Source of the DNA: Gammaproteobacteria bacterium
GTDB lineage: Bacteria > Pseudomonadota > Gammaproteobacteria > Competibacterales > Competibacteraceae
Length of the DNA: 64,000 nucleotides
NCBI GenBank assembly: GCA_020846135.1
Contig: JADLEK010000044.1
Coordinates: forward strand, 90,893-154,892
Reading direction: 5' to 3'
Positions 26,531 to 36,198 of this stretch are shown piece after piece (position 1 is the first letter of the stretch; every line of letters starts with the position of its first letter). The notes below the pieces were generated by a model. It saw only the letters and a list, made by a program, of their open reading frames with translations, was not told the origin of the DNA and ran no database searches. A program made the position numbers and the translations under genes.

Positions 26531-27204
26531 ACCTGCCAACACCTCATCGATCCAGTCAAACGCCACGCTTTTCCCAAAGCGTCGCGCCCAGACCGCAACA
26601 ATGGCCGCCGGCTCCCTCAGCCTCCATGAACCGGTGGAAGCGCTTCTCGCAGGTCAGCAGATCAAACAGCTTCTGGCTCTAGGAGGCGAAGTCTCCTTCC
26701 CCTTCGGTCACCAGCGTTGGGCAACGAATCAGACCGGCCTGATCTTCGACGGTATAGCGGACCTGCATCCGCAGAAATTCACCGAAGGTTTTAGCCCCGA
26801 AAGTCGCCATACGCGCTCCGTAGAACTCGCGCTTGTGCGGACTGCGAAGCACCTGTTGCAGCACCTGATCCACCTCGGGATTCGCGCGCTGAGGATCTGC
26901 CGCCTCTCGTCCTCAGTGCAAAATGACGGCACGATGCGCGATACAAACTCTACCTGTCCCGGATCACACACCAGCGCCGCGAGGCGCGGCTCGGTGGTGG
27001 CGGCGTGTACGGCCCAGGTAGCCGGCGAAGCTACGCCCGATCAGCGCCAGTCCTTGCGGATTCACCCCGTTCTGCGCCAACAGCCAGTCAATGACCGGTG
27101 ACACGACGACTCCGAAATCAGGGCGCATCGGAATACGCCTTCGCTGGGGTTAAAATCCGTTGCAACTGCCTATCTATTTCAACATCATCAAGCGCAAATT
27201 TCAT
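26519..27204 (-). pseudogene. Alpha/beta hydrolase pseudogene
   Basis: The minus strand begins MKFALDDVEIDRQLQRIL, then hits a stop and frameshifts. It resumes with the nucleophile region GLALIGRSFAGYL (Ser in GRSFAG), another frame change, RYTVEDQAGLIRCPTLVTEG, an in-frame TAG and the C-terminal catalytic-His region EAEGAGGHCCGLG. It ends at TGA 26519-26521. A large part between the N terminus and the nucleophile is lost. It looks like an FrsA/DUF1100-like or acyl-peptidase-like hydrolase that decayed. Confidence 0.75.
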
Positions 27205-27228
27205 TTTGTACTCCCCAGGTTCAATGAG

Positions 27229-28650
27229 TTAATCCGGCATCCTGGTCGATGCAGAAACGCCCGGCAAACTTAACAAAGGCCAGGCATAGACTGCAAACAC
27301 TAGCAGCGGCGTAATATGGCGCTGATAGGCAAAACCGGCCACATAAGGCGCAATATAAGCGCCGATGAACAACAGAAAAACTAGGGCCGGACGCCAATCT
27401 TCATCCCGCCGCCACAAATGCTTAATCGCCATGCCCAGCGCGACGAAAAATAGAAACCGCATCAATACGATCCAGGCCTTTCCAGCCAGAAAAGTCGCCA
27501 GTGAATAATCCAGTGTTTCTGCGCCAAGTTGTCCAGACTGGCGAAAAGGCACCTTGCCGGGTTCGAGAAAAATCACATACAGTTTGCGCAAGGTTAATTC
27601 CAGCGCCTGACCGGGATTCTCACGAATCCACTGCTTGCCGAGATTCTGAAAATAATCGTGCCATTGCCATTCACTGGTGAACTTGGGGAAATTCACCGTC
27701 CAGTCCGGCAGTTTCAAGATCTCGCCGTTGTTGAGTTGCACTTCCCGCGAATCAATGATCCGATCAAGATTAATATCGGGATACATCCGATAAGTATAAG
27801 GATTCTGGCCCCGGTAGAAATTTTCGCCATTATAGGATGAGGTCAGCCGCACCTCGCCGTGATACGAAGCATTGAACCAGCCCCACCCGATAAAACCGAT
27901 CACGAAGGGCAGGAATACGGCGATTCTCAACCAGGCTGGAGTTTTCAACAGCCAGACCGGCGCGGCAATCGCAACCAGTCCGAATAAAATCAACGATGAT
28001 TTGATGAAATACAGGGAACAGCCAATCAGCGCCAACACTACGACTATCGCCCGGTCGGCAGCCGATAAGGTTTGACCAAGGCGTTGCTTAATCACAACTC
28101 CCACCAGCAAGCTGAAATAGACAATGAACAGATCCAGCAGCAGACTTTCTTCATACTGGACGCTAATCGAATGCTTGAGATATTGCGGCCCGAGCAGAGT
28201 TAATCCCGTGACTAGAACCAGAACCAGACGCCGGATCGGAAACTTAGCCAGAATATTGAATAAATAAAGCAGACTGGCGGCCATCAGCACCTGAAACACA
28301 ATAGCTTTAGTGATAGCCAGTGCGATTTGGCTAGTTCCAATCAGCATCGCCAGTTTAGCGTAGAGGAATGGCAATAGCGGCATTCGGAACGCAACGCCAC
28401 AAAAATCCAGGGCGTAAGCAATTCCGCAGGCTTCCAGAGAATTGCGGTGGTACAGGTTGTCAATCACTCCGCCAAAGCCATATTCCATTTCGAAAATACT
28501 TTTTCCATGCGGGCCAGTCTGAAGAATCAGAGCCAGTTTTAGCAACAGGCTGAACGCCAATAGTCCCAGTAGCAACCCGCGCATTAACCGGTCGCATTCG
28601 CCGAAATGCCGGCAGGATGCGGTCAAATTGGAAAGTCGTGTCGCCATCAT
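27229..28650 (-). CDS. Polytopic membrane protein, GT-C glycosyltransferase-like
   Basis: A 473-residue inner-membrane protein with about ten transmembrane helices. An early periplasmic-type loop has SLEACGIAYALDFCG and RMPLLPFLYA, an acid-containing first loop typical of GT-C enzymes (EMEYGF near residue 54). A large soluble loop lies at about 270-370. Such proteins transfer sugars from lipid carriers to lipids or proteins. No family-defining motif is certain, so the function is inferred from layout. It stands alone between two unrelated genes. Confidence 0.6.
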   Translation of the reverse strand: MMATRLSNLTASCRHFGECDRLMRGLLLGLLAFSLLLKLALILQTGPHGKSIFEMEYGFGGVIDNLYHRNSLEACGIAYALDFCGVAFRMPLLPFLYAKLAMLIGTSQIALAITKAIVFQVLMAASLLYLFNILAKFPIRRLVLVLVTGLTLLGPQYLKHSISVQYEESLLLDLFIVYFSLLVGVVIKQRLGQTLSAADRAIVVVLALIGCSLYFIKSSLILFGLVAIAAPVWLLKTPAWLRIAVFLPFVIGFIGWGWFNASYHGEVRLTSSYNGENFYRGQNPYTYRMYPDINLDRIIDSREVQLNNGEILKLPDWTVNFPKFTSEWQWHDYFQNLGKQWIRENPGQALELTLRKLYVIFLEPGKVPFRQSGQLGAETLDYSLATFLAGKAWIVLMRFLFFVALGMAIKHLWRRDEDWRPALVFLLFIGAYIAPYVAGFAYQRHITPLLVFAVYAWPLLSLPGVSASTRMPD

Positions 28651-28690
28651 CTGAAAAACTCAAGGAGGTAGTGAAATCATTGCGGGACTT

Positions 28691-29842
28691 TTACGAGTCA
28701 TGATCCACCAGCCAGCGATGAGCGCCATAGGCCAGCAATCCGCACCCCGCGATCACCGCTGCCATCGGCAACGCCGACGCGCTGCCCAGCAACCCGACCA
28801 TAGCGCTGGATAGGGTGGCGATCCCGAATTGCAGAGTTCCAATCAAGGCCGAGGCGCTGCCGGCCCGCATCCCCTGATCGGCCAGAGCCAGGGCGACCGC
28901 ATTCGGCCCGGTGAAACCCAGCGTCACCAGATAGCCAAACAGCGGAATCAGCAATCCGGGCAGCCCACCCCGACCACTGACGGTGACCGCAATCAGCACC
29001 AGGCCGAGAATTACCGTGGCGCGATTGGCCCGGCGCAGGATCGCATCGGCGCTATGGCGCAACAGCAGGCGGCGGTTATATTGCGAGCCGGCGATCAGGC
29101 CCAGCGCATTGAGTCCGAATAGCCAGCCATAGTCCTGCGCCGGGATACCGTAAAGGGTGATAAAGATCTGCGGCGAACCGGTGATATAGGCGAACATGCC
29201 CGCCGAGGCAAACCCGCCGCTGAGGGTATAGCCGAGAAACCGCCGGTCGCGCAGCAACTCGCCATAACCCCGCAAGGCCGCGCTAATGCCAGCGCTGGAG
29301 GCGTTGTTCGCCGGGCGGGTTTCTGGCAAAAAGCGCCAGACTCCCAGCAAAACCGCGCATCCAAACAGCGCCAGCGTTCCGAAAATGGCCCGCCAACCGG
29401 CGATGGATAGAATCCAGCCGCCGAGAAACGGGGCCAGAATCGGGGCCAAGCCCATGATCAACATCAGCAATGAGTAGACTCGCGCCGAAGAGTGGGCGTC
29501 GCAGCGGTCACGGACAATGGCGCGGGCGATCACTACGCCAGCACAACCTCCCACTGCCTGCACAAAGCGCAGCGCCGTCAACGACCTAATGTCCAGGGCC
29601 AGTGCACAGCCGACCGAAGCGGCGATATACAGGATCAGCCCAGCATACAGCGGCGGCTTGCGCCCATAGCGGTCGGCCAGCGGTCCATGTACGGCTTGAC
29701 CAAGCGCCAGCCCGATAAAAAAGCTGGACAGCGTGAATTGCACCGCGGACGCCGCAACCCCAAACTCAGTGGCAATGGTCGGCAGGCTGGGCAGGTACAT
29801 ATCAATCGACATCGGCGCAAAGGCGATCAATGCGCCGAGCAT
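28691..29842 (-). CDS. Bcr/CflA-type MFS drug exporter
   Basis: A 383-residue twelve-helix transporter of the major facilitator superfamily. Start MLGALIAFAPMSIDMYLPSLP is diagnostic for the Bcr/CflA subfamily (the MSIDMYLP motif), then GQAVHGPLADRYGRKPPL (motif A). It exports drugs such as bicyclomycin or small metabolites with a proton gradient. The start codon could lie slightly further upstream. No regulator is adjacent. Confidence 0.88.
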   Translation of the reverse strand: MLGALIAFAPMSIDMYLPSLPTIATEFGVAASAVQFTLSSFFIGLALGQAVHGPLADRYGRKPPLYAGLILYIAASVGCALALDIRSLTALRFVQAVGGCAGVVIARAIVRDRCDAHSSARVYSLLMLIMGLAPILAPFLGGWILSIAGWRAIFGTLALFGCAVLLGVWRFLPETRPANNASSAGISAALRGYGELLRDRRFLGYTLSGGFASAGMFAYITGSPQIFITLYGIPAQDYGWLFGLNALGLIAGSQYNRRLLLRHSADAILRRANRATVILGLVLIAVTVSGRGGLPGLLIPLFGYLVTLGFTGPNAVALALADQGMRAGSASALIGTLQFGIATLSSAMVGLLGSASALPMAAVIAGCGLLAYGAHRWLVDHDS

Positions 29843-29913
29843 CAGCAGCCAGGACAGCGGCAGGGTGGTCAGGGGAGACTCCGGCGTTGGCTTTTTTAAG
29901 GGAGCGGGAGCCG

Positions 29914-30228
29914 TCAGCGCGGCGCGGGCATGGTCGCCAGTGCGGCATCAATCGCGGCGATTTCCGCCTCGTCCAACTGCCGCATCAATTTACCGATGTA
30001 CTGCAACTGGCGCTTGCGACCACCCCGCTGGGCGATGGTCTGGGCGCTGCGCACCGCCGCCAGTACCTCGTCCGGCAACGGAATCCGCTGCAACTGGGCC
30101 GGGGTGCGCTTGACCAGCGCCTCGCCCAAATCCTGCAAAGCCGTGGCTTCGCGTTTACGCTGGCTTTTGCTCGGTGGCAGCGGCAGCCCCAGTTCGGACA
30201 AATCTTGATCAGGTTTATGGTCATTCAT
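29914..30228 (-). CDS. darP: Short DarP/YjgA-like ribosome-associated protein
   Basis: A 104-residue protein matching the N-terminal half of the YjgA/DarP family (PPSKSQRKREATALQDLGE, then RGGRKRQLQYIGKLMR). These proteins help 50S maturation and are normally about 180 residues. The C-terminal half is missing and the frame ends cleanly after AAIDAALATMPAPR. It may be a shortened but functional version or a truncated gene. I start at the ATG of 30228. Confidence 0.8.
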   Translation of the reverse strand: MNDHKPDQDLSELGLPLPPSKSQRKREATALQDLGEALVKRTPAQLQRIPLPDEVLAAVRSAQTIAQRGGRKRQLQYIGKLMRQLDEAEIAAIDAALATMPAPR

Positions 30229-30283
30229 AGCGGTATTATCCAACACAAGTCCTGTGATTTATGCCTTCGATCTGGAGAGTTTT

Positions 30284-31531
30284 ATGCCGCCGTCGCTGTT
30301 GCTGAGGATTTTTCTGCCCTTCGCCGCCGGTTATTTCCTGTCCTACGCCTACCGCACCATTAACGCGGTGCTGGCTCCGCATCTGGCCGCCGATGTGAGC
30401 CTGGACGCCGCCGCGCTGGGTTTGCTGACCAGCGTTTATCTGCTGGCCTTCGGGGCGTTTCAGTTGCCGTTGGGGGTATTGCTTGACCGTTATAGTCCGC
30501 CCAAGGTCGAGGCGATCCTGCTGCTGCTGGCGGCGGTCGGGGCTGGGCTGTTCGCGGTGGGCGACAATCTGGGCGATCTGGTGATCGGACGGGTGCTGAT
30601 CGGGCTGGGGGTGTCGGCCTGCCTGATGGCCAGTCTCAAAACCTTTGTGCTGTGGTTTCCGCTCCGGCAGTTGCCCGCGGTCAATGGTTGGGTGATGGCG
30701 GCGGGCGGGATCGGAGCTTTGGCGGCGACTGCGCCAGTGGAAGCCGCTCTGCGCCTGACCTCGTGGCGAGGGGTATTCACCGGACTGGCGGCATTAACTG
30801 GCTTAACGGCGGTAGCGATTTTCCTGATCGTGCCAGAGCATCCAGCGACCAGTCACCGCAGCGACTGGCGGGTGCAATGGCAGGGCGTGGTCGAGGTGTT
30901 CACCAGCCGGATCTTCTGGCGACTGGCCCCAATGGGTGCGCTGGCGCTGGGGGCGCACATTGCGATTCAAGGCTTGTGGGCCGGGCCGTGGCTGAAGGAT
31001 GTGGCCGACTTCGACCAGGCGTTGACTGCGCATTATCTGTTCTGGGCTGCCGCCGGGATGGTGGCCGGCTTCCTATCGCTGGGAACGCTGACCTATTGGC
31101 TAAACCGGCTGGAAGTGCCACCGGTCATGGTGACCGTCATCAGCATGGTGGTGTTCATCGGTATCCAGTTGGCGCTGACCATCGGCTATACCGGAACGCC
31201 GTTGCTGTTGTGGATCGCCTTTGGGTTTTTCGGCACCGCCAGCACTCTGAGCTACGCGATCCTGTCACAAGCCTTTCCGCCGGGGCTGGCCGGGCGGGTG
31301 AACACCGCGTTCAACCTGCTGGTATTTATTGCGGCCTTCATCATGCAATGGGGCTTGGGCGCTGTGATCGGACTCTGGTCCCGAACCGCGACGGGCGGTT
31401 ATGCGCCAGTGGGTTATAGCGCCGGGTTTGGGCTGGTCGTGGCGTTGCAGATCGCCGTGTTGGGCTGGTTTTGGTACGCGGGGACGACTCGCGCCGGTTT
31501 TCTGAATGGGACGACTCAGCGCCCCATCTAA
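30284..31531 (+). CDS. MFS transporter (NarK/GlpT-like)
   Basis: A 415-residue transporter starting MPPSLLLRIFLPFAAGYFLS, with YRTINAVLAPHLAADVSL. GVLLDRYSPPKVEA is motif A, and RVLIGLGVSACLMASLKT follows. Twelve helices are visible. Substrate unknown; nitrate, organic phosphates and carboxylates are typical of this branch. GGAG precedes this ATG by eight bases. An in-frame GTG 30 bp upstream is less likely. It diverges from the darP-like gene. Confidence 0.85.
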   Translation: MPPSLLLRIFLPFAAGYFLSYAYRTINAVLAPHLAADVSLDAAALGLLTSVYLLAFGAFQLPLGVLLDRYSPPKVEAILLLLAAVGAGLFAVGDNLGDLVIGRVLIGLGVSACLMASLKTFVLWFPLRQLPAVNGWVMAAGGIGALAATAPVEAALRLTSWRGVFTGLAALTGLTAVAIFLIVPEHPATSHRSDWRVQWQGVVEVFTSRIFWRLAPMGALALGAHIAIQGLWAGPWLKDVADFDQALTAHYLFWAAAGMVAGFLSLGTLTYWLNRLEVPPVMVTVISMVVFIGIQLALTIGYTGTPLLLWIAFGFFGTASTLSYAILSQAFPPGLAGRVNTAFNLLVFIAAFIMQWGLGAVIGLWSRTATGGYAPVGYSAGFGLVVALQIAVLGWFWYAGTTRAGFLNGTTQRPI

Positions 31532-31657
31532 ATCCTAAATCATGGACCGCTAATGGAGGGATTACCCGGAAGAGTTTTTTATAAGTGTCCTGCCTGTGTC
31601 CCACGGGATGTTTAGGCGCACAAAAAAGGGCTGCATCGCGCAACCCATTGATTTATC

Positions 31658-31733
31658 TGGTGCCGGAAAGAGGAATCGAACCTCCGACCTACTAATTACG
31701 AATCAGTTGCTCTACCGACTGAGCTATTCCGGC
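31658..31733 (-). tRNA. tRNA-Thr (anticodon CGT)
   Basis: A 76-nt tRNA with encoded CCA on the minus strand. The acceptor is GCCGGAA/TTCCGGC. The anticodon loop TTCGTAA contains CGT, reading ACG. D and T arms are canonical (GGAGGTTCGATTCCTCT). Confidence 0.97.
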
Positions 31734-31753
31734 CTGTTGCTAAGAGGGCGCTC

Positions 31754-31782
31754 ACTATAGCCAACTTGAATCCGGCTCACAA
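31754..31782 (-). promoter_or_regulatory. Probable sigma-70 promoter of tRNA-Thr
   Basis: On the minus strand TTGTGA (31777-31782) and TATAGT (31754-31759) are spaced 17 bp apart, about 20 bp before the tRNA start. Confidence 0.55.
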
Positions 31783-31816
31783 GGCTCTGCGATGACCGCG
31801 AGCGCTTGTTGATCGC

Positions 31817-32548
31817 TTAGACTTCCTTGACGAACTGGCGAATGGCCGGAAGGTGGCGGCGGCTGACTTCCAACCGGTCGGGGATGCCATCGAACACCAG
31901 GCTCACGCTACCATCCGCGCCTTTCTCCAAACCGGCGATATGCACCGCCATCGCCAGCGCATTGCGATGGATGCGCACCACCCGCGACCCGAGTCCCTGT
32001 TCCAGCGTTTTCAAGGACTCTTCGATCAGCGTCTCGCCGTGGCGGCGCCGAACGGTGACGTACTTCTGATCCGCCTGAAAATAGAACACGTCCACGAAGG
32101 GAATCAGCTCCAGCCGTTTGCCCAGCCGCGCCCGGATATGGGTATGGCCGGTTTCCGCCTGCTCCGCCGCCAGGTTCGCCAACTGGGCGCGGTTCAGCCG
32201 ACCGGCGGTAGCGAGCGTCTGCTCCAACCGCTCCAGCCGCACCGGCTTGAGCAGATAGGCCACCGCCTGCGCGTCAAAGGCTTCCAGCGCATATTGATCG
32301 TAAGCGGTAGTGAAAATGATCGCGGGAGGACGAGCCAGATCCGCCAGGCGCTGCGCAATCTCCAGTCCGCTCAGGCCCGGCATTTGAATATCCAGCAACA
32401 CAATATCGGGATTCAGGCTGCTCGCCAGCCGCAAGGCCTCAGCGCCGTTGCTGGCCTCGCCACAGGGTTCGTGATCCGGCAGCCGATTGAGCAAATCCCG
32501 CAACCGGTCGCGAGCCAGAGGTTCATCATCGACGATCAGCACGTTCAT
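31817..32548 (-). CDS. LytTR response regulator (AlgR/LytR type)
   Basis: A 243-residue regulator. Receiver domain MNVLIVDDEPLARDRLRDLL has its phosphoacceptor Asp53 in DIVLLDIQMPG and Lys in YLLKPVR. The C-terminal LytTR DNA-binding domain starts near residue 140 (RLGKRLELIPFVDVFYF, then FLKTLEQGLGSRVVRIHRN-type residues). I use the ATG giving MNVLIVDD. The stop of glgB lies 20 bp upstream in the same direction, so it may be co-transcribed with the branching enzyme. A sensor kinase partner is not nearby. Confidence 0.9.
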   Translation of the reverse strand: MNVLIVDDEPLARDRLRDLLNRLPDHEPCGEASNGAEALRLASSLNPDIVLLDIQMPGLSGLEIAQRLADLARPPAIIFTTAYDQYALEAFDAQAVAYLLKPVRLERLEQTLATAGRLNRAQLANLAAEQAETGHTHIRARLGKRLELIPFVDVFYFQADQKYVTVRRRHGETLIEESLKTLEQGLGSRVVRIHRNALAMAVHIAGLEKGADGSVSLVFDGIPDRLEVSRRHLPAIRQFVKEV

Positions 32549-32568
32549 CGTCGCGACCTGCACGCTCT

Positions 32569-35500
32569 CTAACTGACCCCAAGCTGCAACGGGGCCGGTT
32601 TCAGCGCCACCGCGCCAAACAGCGGCAAATCCAGCACGATGGAGAAGGCAAAGCCGTGGCTGGAAAACTCCTCGGCGCGAACCGTTCCCGCCGGTACGGT
32701 CATTCCGCTGCCGCCGTAGTCGCGGGCATCGCTGTTCAACAGTTCCCGATACGCAACCGGATAGGGGACGCCGATCCGGTAATTGGGGCGCGGCTGATCA
32801 GAGAAATTCAGCACCCACAGGATTGCATCGCGGGGATCGCGGGCCTTGCGCTGGAACGCCAGCACGTTGGTTTCCGCGCCATTGGGATCGATCCAGTCAA
32901 AGCCGGCTCCGTGAAAATCCATCTGATGCAGAGCCGGTTCCCGAGCATATAGCCGGTTCAGCGCCGCCAGAAACCGCTGCAACCCCTGATGTCCCGGCTG
33001 CCGCGCCAGCGTCCATTCCAGTTCGGCATCATGGTTCCACTCCCCGGCCTGACCAAATTCGCAACCCATGAACAGCAGTTTCTTGCCAGGATGGGCATAC
33101 ATGTAGGCGTACAGCACCCGCAGATTGGCGAGTTGTTCCTTTTCCGTACCGGGCATCTTGCCCAGCAGCGACTTTTTCAGATGCACCACTTCATCGTGCG
33201 ACAGCGACAGGATGAAGTTTTCGCCGAAGGCATAGGAGATGCTGAAGATCAGCTTGTCATGGTGGTAGCGGCGATGCACCGGCGGCTTCTGCATATAAAA
33301 CAGCACATCGTGCATCCACCCCATATTCCACTTGAAGCCGAAGCCCAGTCCGCCCACGTCGGTTGGGCGCGACACCTTCGGCCAGGCGGTCGATTCCTCG
33401 GCGATCATCAATACGCCGGGGAAGCGGGCGTGAACGACGGCATTGGTGTGCTTGATGAACTCAATCGCCTCCAGATTTTCGTTGCCGCCGTATTTATTCG
33501 GAATCCAGTCCTTCTTGGAATAATCCAGATAGAGCATCGACGCCACCGCATCGACTCGCAGCCCGTCGAAATGGAAGGTGTCCAGCCAGTACAGGGCATT
33601 GGCGATCAGGAAGTTTTCGACCTCATGCCGGCCATAATTGAAGATCAATGTTCCCCAGTCGGGATGCTCGCCCTGGCGCGGGTCGGCGTGTTCATAAACA
33701 CAGGTGCCGTCAAACCAGGCCATCGCGTGAGCGTCTTTCGGAAAATGCGCCGGCACCCAGTCCAGAATCACCCCGATGCCGTTCTGGTGACAGCGGTCGA
33801 TCAGTTCCATTAACTCTTCCGGGCGACCGTAGCGGGCGGTCGGGGCGTAGAAGTTGGAAATCTGATAGCCCCATGACGGGCCATAGGGATGCTCGGCCAG
33901 CGGCAGAAATTCGATGTGGGTGAAGCCCATTTCCCGGATGTATGGAATGAGTTGATCGGCCAGCTCGCGGTAGGACAGGAACTCGCCGTCCGGGGTGCGC
34001 CGCCACGATCCGGCGTGAACCTCGTAAATGGAGACCGGCCGGCCCCAGACATTGGTGCGCACCCGTTGCTGCATCCAGTCGCCGTCCCGCCATAAATGCT
34101 TGCTGGCCCGGTCGTAGACCACGCTGGCGGTACCGGGCGGGACTTCGGTATAAAAAGCCACCGGATCGGTTTTCAGAAAGACGTTGCCATTGCGGGCCAG
34201 GATTTCAAACTTGTACAGCTCGCCTTCGTTCAGGTCGGGAATGAACAATTCCCAAATGCCGGAACCGGGCCGCAGCCGCATCGGATGTCGGCGACCATCC
34301 CAATAATTGAACGTACCCACGATGCTGACCCGCTGGGCATTGGGCGCCCACACCGCAAAATTGATCCCGCGCAAACCGTCGGTCTGGCAGGGATGCGCAC
34401 CGAGATTCTGGTAAATCTGGTAATGATTGCCCTCGGCGAACAGGTGGCAATCCTGATCGCTAAGGATCGAAAAGCGCAGCGCGTAGGGATCGATAAAGGT
34501 GTGATTCTGTCCATGCTCGGTAGCGTTGATCCGGTAGCGCAGCGCATTCGGATCTGCGGCGACGATGGCCTCGAACAGCCCGTCATGGGTCGGTTGCAGC
34601 GGATAGAGCAACTGCGGGCGGTCATCGCTGACCAGGCAGGGATTCTCCGCTCCGGGCAACAGGGCGCGCACCACGCTCAGACCCGGCTCGGCCAGCGGAT
34701 GTGGCCCCAACAAAGTATGGGGATGGACATGCCGGCCCTGAATCAACGCCGCGCTGTCGGTGACGCTCAAGGTCGGTGGCGCGGCTTCATCCCGTAGCAG
34801 GAAGCGCAATCTCGCCGCCGGAGATTCGTTCTCCAGCCGGGCGACCCAGGTGCGGACATCGGTCCGCAGCGCGTCAACGTGATAAACCTGTTGCCAGAAC
34901 CGGGCGTTAGCGGTCAGAAAGTTCCGCACTTCAGGCCGGTTCAGGTCGAAAGCCAGCAGCCCCGGTTGACCGGGAACATCAATATCGTAAAGCCGGGTTC
35001 CATCAAACCAGCTCAGTTCCTGACCTTCGCGGGGAATAACCGGCGGAATCCATTCGAGAATGACCCCGATGTTGCGCTGGTGGCAGGCGTCGATGAACGC
35101 CATCAGTTCCTGCGGCTGGCCGTAGCGCGGATTGGGTGCGAAATAGCCGGCCACGGTTTCGCCCGGCGACCAGAACGACAATTCAACGTGGGTACAGCGC
35201 CGCTCGACCAGCGTCGGCAATACCTGATCCCGTAACGCGCCGTAACCCAAAGTCTCATTGAACGTGACCCGGTGAATGGCAACTGGCAGCGTCCAGCCCG
35301 GGTGCTCCAGCGCCTGCGCCCGCCAGTCGGCATCGGCCCAAACGTGGCGATGGGCCAGATCGCAGGTCAACGCGGCAGTCTTGGGATAAACCTCGGTTTG
35401 CAACGCCAGTGGATCGGTCTTGAGAAATACCGCGCCTTCGGCAGTACGGATCTCATATTTATACAGTTCGCCCAGACCAAGGCCGGGGATAAAAATCTCC

Positions 35501-36015
35501 CAGACGCCCGATTCATGCCGCTCCAGCGGATGCCGGCGGCCATCCCACTGATTGAATGTTCCCACCACGCTGACCCGGCTGGCGTTTGGCGCCCACAGAG
35601 TGAAATTGATGCCGGGTTGGCCTTGTTTGGTTTGCGCCCGCGCGCCGAGCCGGTGGTACAGGTCGGCCAGTGTTCCCTGACGCAGCGCCTGACCGTCAGC
35701 GGGGGTGAAGGTGGGTTCGTGAATGGCGTAAGGATCGGGGCCGGTCGTGATCTGACCGGCGGCGTCAGTGGTCCGCACTTGATAGTCGATTTGCGCGATC
35801 CCCGGCAGGCGCAGCGCGAACAGGCCATCCGGATGCAGCCGCTGCATTTCACGCTGGCCGGTTCCGTCCGCCGGGACCATCCAAGCCCGGGCGACGCCAG
35901 GCAGAAACGCCCGAATCGTCAACGCCCGGTCGCGTTCAGAATAATGAGGCCCCAGAACCACATAAGGGGCGCTATGACGCAATTCAATGATTTTTTGAAG
36001 GTTTTCTTCCAGCAT
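32569..36015 (-). CDS. glgB: Glycogen branching enzyme with duplicated N-terminal half
   Basis: A 1148-residue protein, versus about 730 for ordinary GlgB. The C-terminal part from about residue 435 is a complete enzyme: N1 domain, CBM48 (INFAVWAPNAQRVSIVGTFN) and a GH13 barrel with nucleophile Asp (GLRVDAVASM), acid/base Glu (MIAEESTAWP) and third Asp (LSHDEVVHLK). The N-terminal 430 residues repeat the same domains (INFTLWAPNASRVSVVGTFN, YGQPQELMAFIDACHQRNIGV split over the barrel). They stop after the nucleophile-equivalent segment (VDALRTDVRTW), so that copy lacks the acid/base and third catalytic residues. It makes alpha-1,6 branches in glycogen; the extra half may bind glucan. The start at 36015 matches MLEENLQKII. 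A 5' extension is unlikely. Confidence 0.9.
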   Translation of the reverse strand: MLEENLQKIIELRHSAPYVVLGPHYSERDRALTIRAFLPGVARAWMVPADGTGQREMQRLHPDGLFALRLPGIAQIDYQVRTTDAAGQITTGPDPYAIHEPTFTPADGQALRQGTLADLYHRLGARAQTKQGQPGINFTLWAPNASRVSVVGTFNQWDGRRHPLERHESGVWEIFIPGLGLGELYKYEIRTAEGAVFLKTDPLALQTEVYPKTAALTCDLAHRHVWADADWRAQALEHPGWTLPVAIHRVTFNETLGYGALRDQVLPTLVERRCTHVELSFWSPGETVAGYFAPNPRYGQPQELMAFIDACHQRNIGVILEWIPPVIPREGQELSWFDGTRLYDIDVPGQPGLLAFDLNRPEVRNFLTANARFWQQVYHVDALRTDVRTWVARLENESPAARLRFLLRDEAAPPTLSVTDSAALIQGRHVHPHTLLGPHPLAEPGLSVVRALLPGAENPCLVSDDRPQLLYPLQPTHDGLFEAIVAADPNALRYRINATEHGQNHTFIDPYALRFSILSDQDCHLFAEGNHYQIYQNLGAHPCQTDGLRGINFAVWAPNAQRVSIVGTFNYWDGRRHPMRLRPGSGIWELFIPDLNEGELYKFEILARNGNVFLKTDPVAFYTEVPPGTASVVYDRASKHLWRDGDWMQQRVRTNVWGRPVSIYEVHAGSWRRTPDGEFLSYRELADQLIPYIREMGFTHIEFLPLAEHPYGPSWGYQISNFYAPTARYGRPEELMELIDRCHQNGIGVILDWVPAHFPKDAHAMAWFDGTCVYEHADPRQGEHPDWGTLIFNYGRHEVENFLIANALYWLDTFHFDGLRVDAVASMLYLDYSKKDWIPNKYGGNENLEAIEFIKHTNAVVHARFPGVLMIAEESTAWPKVSRPTDVGGLGFGFKWNMGWMHDVLFYMQKPPVHRRYHHDKLIFSISYAFGENFILSLSHDEVVHLKKSLLGKMPGTEKEQLANLRVLYAYMYAHPGKKLLFMGCEFGQAGEWNHDAELEWTLARQPGHQGLQRFLAALNRLYAREPALHQMDFHGAGFDWIDPNGAETNVLAFQRKARDPRDAILWVLNFSDQPRPNYRIGVPYPVAYRELLNSDARDYGGSGMTVPAGTVRAEEFSSHGFAFSIVLDLPLFGAVALKPAPLQLGVS

Positions 36016-36198
36016 TGCCCTTACCTTTTGATGTTGCGCCGCGTGTGCCGCAAGATGATTAACATAACAAATTTGCGGATTTATGTAGACAGCGGAATGC
36101 TTGGCAGGGCAGGCGCGCAAAACCGGGGGCGTTCGAACGACAAAGGGCGGCGTTCAGCGAACGCCACCCTGCTTGAGTGGTTTAACTCAGGGAGCTGG
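36016..36198. other. Intergenic region between glgB and the Spy-like gene
   Basis: 183 bases without a gene. A small perfect hairpin, GGCGTTC with GAACGCC around AGC, lies at 36149-36165. No T-run follows on either strand, so it is not a clear terminator. Confidence 0.5.
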
